Numbered from the stretch's first letter, positions 6,812 through 12,989 are shown. The stretch is 13,191 bases of DNA from Anaerobacillus alkalidiazotrophicus (GCF_001866055.1 NZ_MLQS01000026.1:1-13191), one strand, 5' to 3'. The notes: a model not told the origin generated them from the sequence alone. Numbers and translations: made by a program.

Positions 6812-7027
6812 TCACTCATGTCCTTTTTTGCTTCTGTTAAGTATTTTTCCATTAGCTTCTTGAATACCTTCCGCAGTTAAATATACTGATTTTGATCTAG
6901 TCCCACCGCTTATGAAATCTTGATCAGAAAGTTCATCTAATATCTCAAAAGGGTACCCTTTCCAACTTCTTCTTATATTCTCAGGAATGTCCCTTTCTTT
7001 CCAAGAGGTTAAATACAATAACAGCAA
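6812..7027 (-). CDS. DUF6429-like small protein, N-terminus apparently eroded
   Basis: Seventy-one residues from TTG 7027. The pattern LLLYLTSW, RRSWKGYPFEILDELSDQ, SKSVYLTAEGIQEAN matches what I remember of DUF6429, a compact winged-helix-like protein of unknown function. AAAGGAG (minus strand, 7040-7034) lies six bases before the TTG, and a TATAAT hexamer (7059-7054) lies just upstream, so this start is usable. However, the in-frame codons upstream of the TTG read KIKELT, the family-like continuation, and run back to a TAA at 7057-7055 with no start codon. The ancestral start may therefore have been lost. It could be a functional short form or an early pseudogene. Confidence 0.6.
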   Translation of the reverse strand: MLLLYLTSWKERDIPENIRRSWKGYPFEILDELSDQDFISGGTRSKSVYLTAEGIQEANGKILNRSKKGHE

Positions 7028-7152
7028 TGTTAGCTCCTTTATTTTTGTAGATGATTATAGCTTAATAAATAATCAACTATTTTACAAGGTTTCCCAGATA
7101 TGTACTTTGTCTATTATAGAAATAAAAAGTTTACTAGTTTGGGAGTGGTTAC

Positions 7153-7431
7153 ATGAACATTTCAGTTGCCTGGAAGGGATATCTATCCGATAAACATATC
7201 AAGGGGTACTTATTAAAAACATTGAAAGCCTACGTACCAAAAGGAGGTCTTAGATGGGATGCGACGGGAGCAGAAATTATTAAAATAAAGCAAGTGTATG
7301 GTATCGGTGGGCTAATGCATTACATTAAAAAGCTAGGAATTTTTCCTAGCTTCGAGTTTCTGGAATATTTTTTATTGCTCCTTTCTGTTGGCAAGCGATT
7401 CTCGGTCACTTGCTGTTGGAGGCTGCTCTAA
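7153..7431 (+). CDS. doubtful hypothetical ORF
   Basis: Ninety-two codons from ATG 7153 with a GGAGTGG ribosome binding site five bases upstream. The first 60 residues look protein-like (WKGYLSDKHIKGYLLK, then GGLRWDATGAEIIKIKQVYG), basic with predicted helices, but I do not recognise them. The last 30 codons run through the hairpin at 7330-7352 and then antisense into the 3' end of the DUF3231 gene, which speaks against the full reading. It may be the 5' remnant of a gene cut off at about 7330. Confidence 0.25.
   Translation: MNISVAWKGYLSDKHIKGYLLKTLKAYVPKGGLRWDATGAEIIKIKQVYGIGGLMHYIKKLGIFPSFEFLEYFLLLLSVGKRFSVTCCWRLL
7323..7352 (-). terminator. intrinsic terminator of the DUF3231 gene
   Basis: AAGCTAGGAA (7330-7339) pairs perfectly with TTCCTAGCTT (7343-7352) around a three-base loop. 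Read on the minus strand, the stem is followed by TTTAATG, giving a five-T run. It lies 20 bases beyond the stop of the minus-strand gene, the normal place for its terminator. Confidence 0.75.
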
Positions 7432-8388
7432 CCATCCATTTTTTATCATTAGATTTGCTCCGTCTTCTGCAAAGTGTAAAAGTTCTAGCATAAGTCGTAA
7501 GTAGTCTGCACCTAAATCTCTTCTTGAATTAACACTCAAAGCAGTACCATAATATGAAAGGGTTAACTGTGTCGACAATTGAATTTGGTACATCATATAT
7601 TTATCTGAAAAGGTTATGGAAGTAGAGTTCGTGATCGTTGATTGCCAGGACATAGGTAAATTTAAGTTATCTTCATCAAATACTGATTCAAAAATTTTTA
7701 TGTGTTTATTGGCAATGCCAAGTCCCCTCTCGAAATGTTCACGAGCCTCTTTTGATTGGGCTACTTGTGCGAATCCCACTTTTAAAGCAGCATGTAAATG
7801 CATTTTTAGCACATTGAAGTAAATATCTCCAATTTCGACAGCATTCAACGGACGACGATTTCCCAACCATCCAGTTAAAAAACTTTGGTGCTTTACAAAA
7901 TCGATCGAATCGGGTGGTGTAATAATAGGAGGTCGATTTAAAAGTCCTTTTGAAAGCATTAAATCAATGGATTGATCAAAAACCTGCATCGTTTCGGACA
8001 TACAGGTAATGTAATACATCCTTAAGTCAGAACGAATTGAATTACTAACAGACAAAGAATATCCAGTCATTCCTTGCAAAGCCATGATATAAATATAATT
8101 TAGGTAAAAAGTGTCTTGAAAAAGACGTGGTGCGTGAATGTTTACGTCGTCTTTTTCTGTAAAACCACGTGGAATAGGGTGATTTTCTTTTAACATGAAT
8201 TCTGTAATTGCTTCGACATGCTTTTGGGATATTTTAAGTGAAGTTTGGTAGATCGATTTGACTTCGTGATCTTCAATATGTTCGAGTGCATAACGAAAGA
8301 AACAAATGGACATTGTATCAAAAATGTATTGAGTCCAAAGGCTTGCCATTTCCGGAGCAGTTAATCGAATTGCGTCATTTGTTTTCAA
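7372..8388 (-). CDS. DUF3231 family protein
   Basis: A 338-residue soluble, helix-rich protein. DUF3231 proteins are common in endospore-forming bacilli and have a ferritin-like four-helix character; the function is unknown. The opening RLTAPEMASLWTQYI and the DAPRLF-like box (HAPRLFQDTF, 85-94) are family hallmarks, as is FVKHQSFLTGWLGNRRPLNA (164-183). An internal duplication is visible: KHVEAITEF...PIPRGF (56-76) against KHIKIFESV...LPMSW (228-248), and SKGLLNRPP (146-154) against KNGWLEQPP (316-324). The start is TTG 8388, with GGAGG seven bases upstream. It is transcribed alone, divergently from the ktrA remnant. Spore or stress expression is possible but no clear sigma-F/G promoter was found. 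Confidence 0.9.
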   Translation of the reverse strand: MKTNDAIRLTAPEMASLWTQYIFDTMSICFFRYALEHIEDHEVKSIYQTSLKISQKHVEAITEFMLKENHPIPRGFTEKDDVNIHAPRLFQDTFYLNYIYIMALQGMTGYSLSVSNSIRSDLRMYYITCMSETMQVFDQSIDLMLSKGLLNRPPIITPPDSIDFVKHQSFLTGWLGNRRPLNAVEIGDIYFNVLKMHLHAALKVGFAQVAQSKEAREHFERGLGIANKHIKIFESVFDEDNLNLPMSWQSTITNSTSITFSDKYMMYQIQLSTQLTLSYYGTALSVNSRRDLGADYLRLMLELLHFAEDGANLMIKNGWLEQPPTASDRESLANRKEQ

Positions 8389-8548
8389 GGTTCATCCTCC
8401 AATTTACGATATTAATTAGTGTTTATTATTGTTTTCTCAGAGAATGAAAAGTATGCAAAAAGTTAGAAACTACAACACATGTATGATATAAAAATAAAAC
8501 AGGAGTAAATTTAACTCCATGAAATACTATTAATACCTACACCTATTA

Positions 8549-8669
8549 TTCGCTGAGTCATAATGAGCGGGGGAACCAAATTTGATAGGAAATCTACTAT
8601 CTTGGGGTGAATTTTACTTGTTATGGTCTTTTTTCTATATGGGTGAGGTAAAAAAAGAGACAGAAAAAA
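8549..8669 (+). promoter_or_regulatory. truncated ydaO/yuaA-type c-di-AMP riboswitch
   Basis: CGCTGAGTCATAATG (8551-8565) is followed by AGCGGGGGAACCA (8566-8578), a short hairpin (GATAG with CTATC, 8584-8602), and TTGGGGTGAAT (8602-8612). These are the conserved 5'-half boxes of the c-di-AMP riboswitch, in family order and spacing. The 3'-half consensus, with the CCGAAnCCG and CAGCTAACCTCG boxes, is missing; only 57 bases of unrelated A/T-rich sequence separate the last box from the ktrA start. In Bacillus subtilis this riboswitch precedes ktrAB (yuaA), so the context agrees. It cannot fold the complete ligand pocket and is probably non-functional. Confidence 0.65.
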
Positions 8670-8807
8670 ATGAAAAAACAATTTGCAATTATTGGGTTAG
8701 GGAGATTTGGAGGAAGTGTTTGTAAAGAACTGAATCACCTAGGTCATGAAGTTTTGGCAATTGATTGTGATGAGGGTCGTGTTAATGCCTACGCCTTTTT
8801 CAGGTGA
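8670..8807 (+). pseudogene. ktrA: ktrA potassium-uptake regulatory subunit, N-terminal fragment
   Basis: Forty-five codons from ATG 8670. The Rossmann (RCK/TrkA-N) nucleotide-binding start is exact: MKKQFAIIGLGRFGGSVCKE, with GLGRFG at 9-14 and the acidic end of the second strand in VLAIDCDE (Asp32). After VNAYA the sequence turns unrelated and stops at TGA 8805-8807. Intact KtrA has about 220 residues, including a C-terminal RCK domain that gates the KtrB potassium channel, so about 80% is missing. No ktrB lies nearby. The leader still shows half of a c-di-AMP riboswitch. An internal deletion, or an insertion followed by loss, fits. A functional copy, if any, must be elsewhere. Confidence 0.8.
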
Positions 8808-8884
8808 CTTTTTGAAAGAATGTAATTAAATTATCGGCGTGCTTATTATGTAGTATCCGTTAAAAAAACATTGAAATGGGGCAC

Positions 8885-9015
8885 CTTTTATCTTTGTTTA
8901 CATGAAACCGTAGATAAGCCCTATCTTTGTTAACGTTGAAAACAATAATTACTAACTAAAGATTATAAGTAAATAAAGATAGGAACCAGGCTGTTTTTGT
9001 ATCTTTATTTACGTT
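8885..9015. repeat. array of TATCTTT(A/G)TT(T/A)AC repeats
   Basis: A 13-base unit occurs four times in about 125 bases: TATCTTTGTTTAC (8889-8901), TATCTTTGTTAAC (8922-8934), its inverse GTAAATAAAGATA (8969-8981), and TATCTTTATTTAC (9000-9012). The last two form a perfect 13-bp dyad around an 18-base loop. Several copies are preceded by G/C-rich bases (CACC, GCC, and CC on the inverted copy). No gene was found between 8808 and 9276, so this region holds only these repeats and a terminator. Confidence 0.55.
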
Positions 9016-9103
9016 AAATACGGTCCAAAACCATACTACATATAAGAGGAAAAATACTTGAAAAAGAAATTTAGATATCATAAAAAAATGCTTAAAAAAG
9101 GAG

Positions 9104-9141
9104 AAGCAAGGAACCTACTAATTGTAGGCTCTTGCTTTTTT
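9104..9141 (+). terminator. intrinsic terminator
   Basis: AAGCAAG (9104-9110) pairs with CTTGCTT (9131-9137), and CCTAC (9114-9118) with GTAGG (9124-9128) continues the stem above an asymmetric internal loop. Six T residues follow. It is probably the old terminator of the ktr transcription unit or of a lost gene, and it insulates the yhbD operon. Confidence 0.75.
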
Positions 9142-9276
9142 ATTTGGAGGTGATCAACCTTTAACAATCCCAACTCAAACACTATTTTACCTAACCGGAC
9201 CAATCCTCTCCGGATAATTTAATAAGTCATTATTTTCATTTGAATAAAGTAATAAAAAAAGACGAAAGATAGCAAC

Positions 9277-9307
9277 TTTACAATGTAACAGTGTTATGTT
9301 ACATTGT
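9277..9307 (+). promoter_or_regulatory. promoter with perfect dyad operator for yhbD operon
   Basis: ACAATGTAAC (9280-9289) and GTTACATTGT (9298-9307) form a perfect 10-bp inverted repeat with an 8-bp spacer. A second small palindrome, TAACAGTGTTA (9286-9296), is nested inside. TTTACA (9277-9282) and TACATT (9300-9305) lie 17 bp apart and would be the -35 and -10, both overlapping the arms. Such an operator over the promoter suggests autoregulation by the HTH protein YhbD, which is inferred. The transcription start would fall almost at the ribosome binding site. Confidence 0.6.
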
Positions 9308-9325
9308 GTTTAAGGAGTGAAAACA

Positions 9326-9961
9326 ATGGATGAAGAATTAATCTCGAAAAAAGACTTGCTTGAGGAAACGGACATTACTTACGGACAGCTCTATCGTTGG
9401 AAGAGAAAAAAGTTAATACCGGACGATTGGTTTATTAGAAAATCAACGTTTACTGGACAAGAAACGTTTTTTCCAAGGGAGAAAATGATTGAAAGAATTA
9501 ACAGAATCAAAGAGTTAAAGGACAGTTTATCACTGGATGAATTGGCAAATGCTTTATCTCCAAAGAAGAAGGATGTAAGCATATCAAGGAAGGATTTCAT
9601 AGAACGAAACATTGTTTCGTTAAATACTATCGATATTTATGAAGAACAGCTCAGTGAACTGGATACGATCTCCTTTCAATCTTCGCTATATTTGTATCTT
9701 TTAGATAAATCCTTGGAGACAGGAGAGGTTGGATGGGAAGAAGGAAAGCAAATCATTCAAACATTACATGACCATTTTCCGAAGCTAGAGGAAAAGCGTG
9801 CTTCATTAGTGGTGTTAAGAAAAATGGGTGTTGTAACAGTGTTGCTAGTTACCAATTCCGATGATTTCTATGTTGATGAGAAAACAAAAGTGGCTGTTTC
9901 ATTGGACATTGATACAGAAGTGGATAAACTATTGAATTTCTTAGTAACAGGGGGTTTTTAA
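9326..9961 (+). CDS. yhbD: YhbD family HTH regulator (DUF4004)
   Basis: A 211-residue protein. The first 50 residues form a MerR-like winged helix: ISKKDLLEETDITYGQLYRW, then KRKKLIPDDWF, then the wing KSTFTGQETFFPREKM. The remainder is helical, with a central acidic segment, and ends in a short alpha/beta part (about 150-211); this is the DUF4004/YhbD layout. ATG 9326 is chosen because AAGGAG (9312-9317) lies eight bases upstream, while GTG 9317 overlaps that ribosome binding site. In Bacillus subtilis yhbD lies just before the bactofilin genes yhbE and yhbF, as here. Its stop TAA directly touches the ATG of the next gene, so it is co-translated. The likely role is control of bactofilin expression through the dyad upstream; this is inference. 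Confidence 0.85.
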   Translation: MDEELISKKDLLEETDITYGQLYRWKRKKLIPDDWFIRKSTFTGQETFFPREKMIERINRIKELKDSLSLDELANALSPKKKDVSISRKDFIERNIVSLNTIDIYEEQLSELDTISFQSSLYLYLLDKSLETGEVGWEEGKQIIQTLHDHFPKLEEKRASLVVLRKMGVVTVLLVTNSDDFYVDEKTKVAVSLDIDTEVDKLLNFLVTGGF

Positions 9962-10618
9962 ATGACAAAGGAAAAAAATAAAAATTTAAAGGTTATAGGA
10001 GAAGGAAGCTATCCTGGTGGAGATTACGAAAAAATTAAAGTTATAGGCCGAGGGGAAATTTTTGAAGATGTTTGTTCCCAAGAAACAAAGATTATTGGGG
10101 AATATCATATAAAAGGAAAGGCGACAATGGAGCATGTGCATGTAACTGGGAAACTGAGTATAGATGAAGAATTAAATAGTAATAGAATAAAAGTTATTGG
10201 TGAACTAAATGTTAGGAAGTCGATGAAAGCAAATACCCTTGATATGAGAGGGTTTCTCAACGGGGCTGGAAATGTGGAGCTAGAAAAAATGAGCCTTAAA
10301 GGGGGATTTAATATCACTGAGTTGTTGAATGTTGGTGATTTACAGGCTAATTTACAAGTTGCTCCTAGTAAGGTCGGTGAAATTGGTGGTGAGAAGATAA
10401 TAATCAAAAGTAGAAGCTTCTTGAAGCGATCTTACACCCTAGAAGCAGAGGTAATAGAAGGAGATAAAATTTATCTAGAACATACCACAGCAAAAATAGT
10501 TAGAGGAAATGACATTGAAATAGGTCCAAATTGCCATATTGACAAAGTAGAATATAGATCCACCTTTACAAATAAAGAAAAGAATTCAAAAAATATTTTA
10601 CAAGTTAATCAAATTTAA
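9962..10618 (+). CDS. yhbE: bactofilin BacE (YhbE)
   Basis: A polymer-forming cytoskeletal protein of 218 residues. Bactofilins fold as a right-handed beta-helix and self-assemble without nucleotide; in Bacillus subtilis BacE and BacF are needed for flagellar assembly and motility. The repeat pattern of short beta-strands ending in Gly is clear: KVIGEG, KVIGRG, KIIGEY, HVTGKL, KVIGEL. Near the C-terminus the family segment EIGGEKIIIK (140-149) is followed by a conserved block, TAKIVRGNDIEIGPNCHI (176-193) and VEY (196-198), also present in the next gene. AGGGGG lies seven bases before the ATG, inside the end of yhbD, with no gap between stop and start. No membrane segment is present. Confidence 0.9.
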   Translation: MTKEKNKNLKVIGEGSYPGGDYEKIKVIGRGEIFEDVCSQETKIIGEYHIKGKATMEHVHVTGKLSIDEELNSNRIKVIGELNVRKSMKANTLDMRGFLNGAGNVELEKMSLKGGFNITELLNVGDLQANLQVAPSKVGEIGGEKIIIKSRSFLKRSYTLEAEVIEGDKIYLEHTTAKIVRGNDIEIGPNCHIDKVEYRSTFTNKEKNSKNILQVNQI

Positions 10619-10635
10619 TAAAGGGGGATTTCATT

Positions 10636-11361
10636 ATGGTTCAAAAAGTAAAAGGGGACTTAATTCTATCTGGGCATAGTGAATCAGGTGGTGGCTCATT
10701 CATAAAGGTAGAGATCAACGGCCATGGGGCAATACATGGTGATGTAGAATGTAAGGATTTTGAGTGTAATGGTTCGGCAAAAATAAATGGGGATATCAGG
10801 TCCCAGCACGCTGTAATCAATGGAAGTACAAAAGTACAGGGGGATTTTTCTTCTGACAAGATTGAGATATATGGTGATTTAACGATAGACGGAAATGCAT
10901 TTTTTCAGAAAATGGAAATTAAGGGGCACACAAGGTTGAAACAATCTATAAAAGGCGACGACATTCTCCTCGAAGGAATTATTAAAGTAGTTGGGGATTG
11001 TGAAGTGGAGAAAGCAGAGCTAAATGGAGCCTTTACCATTGATGGATTGCTAAATGCAGATCACGTAGAAATATCGTTACATGGGAAATCATCTGTGAAA
11101 GAAATCGGAGGAGAAGTGATTACTGTAAAAAGAAATCGGCAGCCTATTCTTCATTTGGATAAGTTAATTAAAACGTTGCGTAAAGAATTACATGCAAATA
11201 TCATTGAAGGTGATGTGGTTAAACTAGAATATACGAAGGCGAAAGTTGTTCGTGGAAATACAGTAGAGATCGGTCCTGGCTGTGAAATTGAGTTTATCGA
11301 GTATAGCAGTGACCTAAATGTATCGGATAAGGCTGTCGTAGAAAAATCTGAGAAACTTTAA
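10636..11361 (+). CDS. yhbF: bactofilin BacF (YhbF)
   Basis: The second bactofilin, 241 residues, paralogous to the preceding protein. The beta-helix register shows as recurring turns such as EINGHGAIHGDV, EIYGDLTIDGNA and ELNGAFTIDGLL. EIGGEVITVK (156-165) and AKVVRGNTVEIGPGCEI (202-218) match the conserved C-terminal block of YhbE. A basic, helix-like insert (HLDKLIKTLRKELHANI, 173-189) separates the two conserved parts and is longer than in YhbE. AAAGGGGG (10620-10627) lies eight bases before ATG 10636. The gene follows YhbE by 17 bases, so the two proteins are made together and may co-polymerise. No clear terminator follows; diverged repeats do. Confidence 0.9.
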   Translation: MVQKVKGDLILSGHSESGGGSFIKVEINGHGAIHGDVECKDFECNGSAKINGDIRSQHAVINGSTKVQGDFSSDKIEIYGDLTIDGNAFFQKMEIKGHTRLKQSIKGDDILLEGIIKVVGDCEVEKAELNGAFTIDGLLNADHVEISLHGKSSVKEIGGEVITVKRNRQPILHLDKLIKTLRKELHANIIEGDVVKLEYTKAKVVRGNTVEIGPGCEIEFIEYSSDLNVSDKAVVEKSEKL

Positions 11362-11410
11362 AATAATGTAGAGAAGACGAAAAAAGTATTGCTGCGAGTA
11401 CAACGAGATT

Positions 11411-11485
11411 GTGCACGATTGTCTGTCGAATATGCACGACCGACCCATGTTTGTGCGCGATTTCCTGTCGGATATGCGCGCACCG
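11411..11485. repeat. two diverged tandem palindromic repeats
   Basis: Two units start 42 bases apart (11411 and 11453) and align over about 32 bases, sharing GTGC-CGATT--CTGTCG-ATATGC-CG. Each unit has its own complementary ends: GTGCA (11411-11415) with TGCAC (11433-11437), and GTGCGCG (11453-11459) with CGCGCAC (11477-11483). The sequence is much richer in G+C than the surroundings and ends near a CGATCG. CGAGATTGT occurs on the left flank (11404-11412) and again at about 11526. Confidence 0.6.
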
Positions 11486-11598
11486 TTGATTTGCGTACGA
11501 TCGAGGGCGGTTTCTACGCCATAAATCGAGATTGTAAAACAAATATATATAATATAATATGTTAAAATTGAATACAAAATTTGTTAGGAGGGATTATT

Positions 11599-11889
11599 TT
11601 GGTAGTTGAAAAAAGTTTAAGGATTTGTGAAAAAGGGCATAAGTATTACAAAAGTAGTGATTGTCCAAGTTGCCCTACCTGTGATAAAGAGAGTAAGCCT
11701 CATAGCGGCTTCCTTTCGAAACTTAGTTCACCTGCAAGAAATGCACTGATTTATGAAGGAATTGATACTTTGCAAGAACTATCGAAGTATACTGAAAAAG
11801 AAATATTAAAAATTCATGGTATTGGACCAGCTTCCTTACCTATTATGAGAAGTTCATTAGAAGAAGAAGGGTTATCATTTAAAGAATAA
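11599..11889 (+). CDS. small zinc-finger / helix-hairpin-helix protein, RNA polymerase alpha-CTD-like
   Basis: Ninety-six residues from TTG 11599. The N-terminal part has a probable zinc site: Cys10, His14, Cys22, Cys25 and Cys28 (ICEKGH, then DCPSCPTC). From about residue 40 follows a helix-hairpin-helix fold like the C-terminal domain of the RNA polymerase alpha subunit: LSSPARNALIYEGIDTLQEL, then YTEKEILKIHGIGPASLP. The domain binds DNA or proteins in other families; the role of this small protein is unknown. TTG 11599 is chosen because GGAGGG (11587-11592) lies six bases upstream; TTG 11581 is also in frame but has no such site. It stands alone, with a ydhG pseudogene downstream. Confidence 0.8.
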   Translation: MVVEKSLRICEKGHKYYKSSDCPSCPTCDKESKPHSGFLSKLSSPARNALIYEGIDTLQELSKYTEKEILKIHGIGPASLPIMRSSLEEEGLSFKE

Positions 11890-11977
11890 ATAATCTATAA
11901 CATGTGACGTACTTTACTTAACTAAATGGGTTAGCGTTTCTGTAACAGGAAACGGCATAAATTTTGGAGGGAATAAC

Positions 11978-12411
11978 AAGGAAGTTTTTTCTGAATTTTT
12001 AGCGGGAATTGATGACCTGTTCAGCCGAGAAAGAGTGGAAGAAGTGTTTACTTCGATAAAAAGAAATATCCAAATTTAAACACAGAAATTAAATGGAAAC
12101 AACTGATGTTTACGGATCATGGTACATTTATTATTGGCTTTAGTGTATCTAAAAAGCATTAAGCTGTCGCCCCTGAAAGTGTGACGATCACTCATGCAAA
12201 GGATGATATTGTGAAGGCCGGATATAATTACACAAAGGAGTTGATACGTATCCCTTGGAATGGTCCAGTTGATTACCCACTACTTGAGAAAATGATTGAG
12301 TTTAATATTTTGGACAAGGCAAACTGTTCTACTTTTTGGCGGAAACAGAAAAATAAGATAACCCTTAGAAGGCATAAGAGAGCTACTGAGAGGCTTAAAT
12401 TAAGGAGTTAG
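11978..12411 (+). pseudogene. ydhG: ydhG-like DUF1801 iron-chaperone-type protein, three lesions
   Basis: A member of the DUF1801 (YdhG/Fra) family is recognisable in pieces: [22 protein letters not shown], then after a frame change [20 protein letters not shown] and [11 protein letters not shown], then after a stop AVAPES and KELIRIPWNGPVDYPLLEKM, and finally IEFNILDKANCSTFWRK. Three lesions: the expected start is AAG at 11978-11980, exactly six bases after GGAGGG (11966-11971), so ATG seems mutated to AAG; one base is missing in the A run at 12058-12062; and TAA at 12160-12162 replaces a Leu codon. The last 21 residues after FWRK are basic. The last part is still open from GTG 12181, but a half-length product is unlikely to work. 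Confidence 0.85.
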
Positions 12412-12819
12412 CAATATGAGTAATTTCAAGATATGTTATCAATATTCACAAAGAGAGAATTAATTTTTTAGAAAGCTATAAAGAATACAGAAGGTGTATA
12501 TACTTTTTTGTTTGAACAAAAATGAACGCCTACCCCGGCTTTGTTGGCTGTTGGTCCGTTTCCTTTGAAAAGGTAATTGATTTATCCCTATTTTCATAAT
12601 GGAAGAAACCAAGACTAATTGATTACTATTATTCAAGTTAGGAACAGATATTACATTTTCTTTCTATAAATAATATAAAGAAAATAAGCTATGGTTTATT
12701 TTACTTGCTATTTTAATAGTTTTATGATAGATTAATAAAACTGCCACTTCAAAAGGTATTTGCGCAGAACTTTTTATTGCGTTTTAAAAAAGTAGTTACC
12801 TTTTAATGTTTTTTAAAAA
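12412..12819. other. gene-free upstream region of the rRNA operon
   Basis: No supported gene on either strand. It includes a 15-codon open frame with a good ribosome binding site (ATG 12416), an 8-bp hairpin TTTTTGTT/AACAAAAA (12505-12522), and an AT-rich dyad of about 12 bp (12655-12668 with 12674-12685). At 12760-12788 a decayed third copy of the rRNA promoter may lie (TTGCGC, 17 bp, TTTAAA). Confidence 0.5.
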
Positions 12820-12823
12820 GGTA

Positions 12824-12852
12824 TTGCGGCGGATTGATTGATGTGATAAGAT
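12824..12852 (+). promoter_or_regulatory. rRNA promoter P1
   Basis: TTGCGG (12824-12829), 17 bp, TAAGAT (12847-12852). The start region CTTGTCGCT (12857-12865) recurs after P2. Immediately downstream, TCGCT (12861-12865) and AGCGA (12870-12874) form a small hairpin. Confidence 0.75.
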
Positions 12853-12919
12853 ATTCCTTGTCGCTAAAAAGCGAAGTTGAATGACTTGTTGTTTTGATAA
12901 AAAGTTTCAAAAAAACAAC

Positions 12920-12948
12920 TTGCGCGGAATTGAATGTTGTGATACACT
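12920..12948 (+). promoter_or_regulatory. rRNA promoter P2
   Basis: TTGCGC (12920-12925), 17 bp, TACACT (12943-12948), 96 bases after P1. The spacer shares GGAnTGA and TGTTGTGA-like parts with P1, and CTTGTCGCT follows at 12953-12961. Tandem promoters upstream of 16S rRNA are normal in Bacillus. Confidence 0.75.
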
Positions 12949-12989
12949 AGTTCTTGTCGCTGAAAAAAACAACGGCGTAAAACAAATGA

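Noticed and set aside
8400..8460. Sigma-G-like promoter upstream of the DUF3231 gene (GCATA and CAATAATA on the minus strand)
   Set aside because: The spacing is about 20 bp instead of 17-18 and the -10 matches only partly, so it cannot be claimed.
10105..10859. Minus-strand open frames antisense to the bactofilin genes
   Set aside because: They mirror the beta-helix repeat structure of the plus strand, and no ribosome binding site or family pattern was found.
11411..11485. CRISPR array
   Set aside because: There are only two units, diverged from each other, without constant spacers and without cas genes nearby.
11294..11577. Two minus-strand open frames over the palindromic repeats
   Set aside because: They overlap each other in different frames and their composition comes from the repeats and the yhbF 3' end.
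12416..12463. Fifteen-codon open frame with an AAGGAG site eight bases upstream
   Set aside because: It is too short to support as a gene and has no similarity I recognise. It could be a remnant or a chance match.
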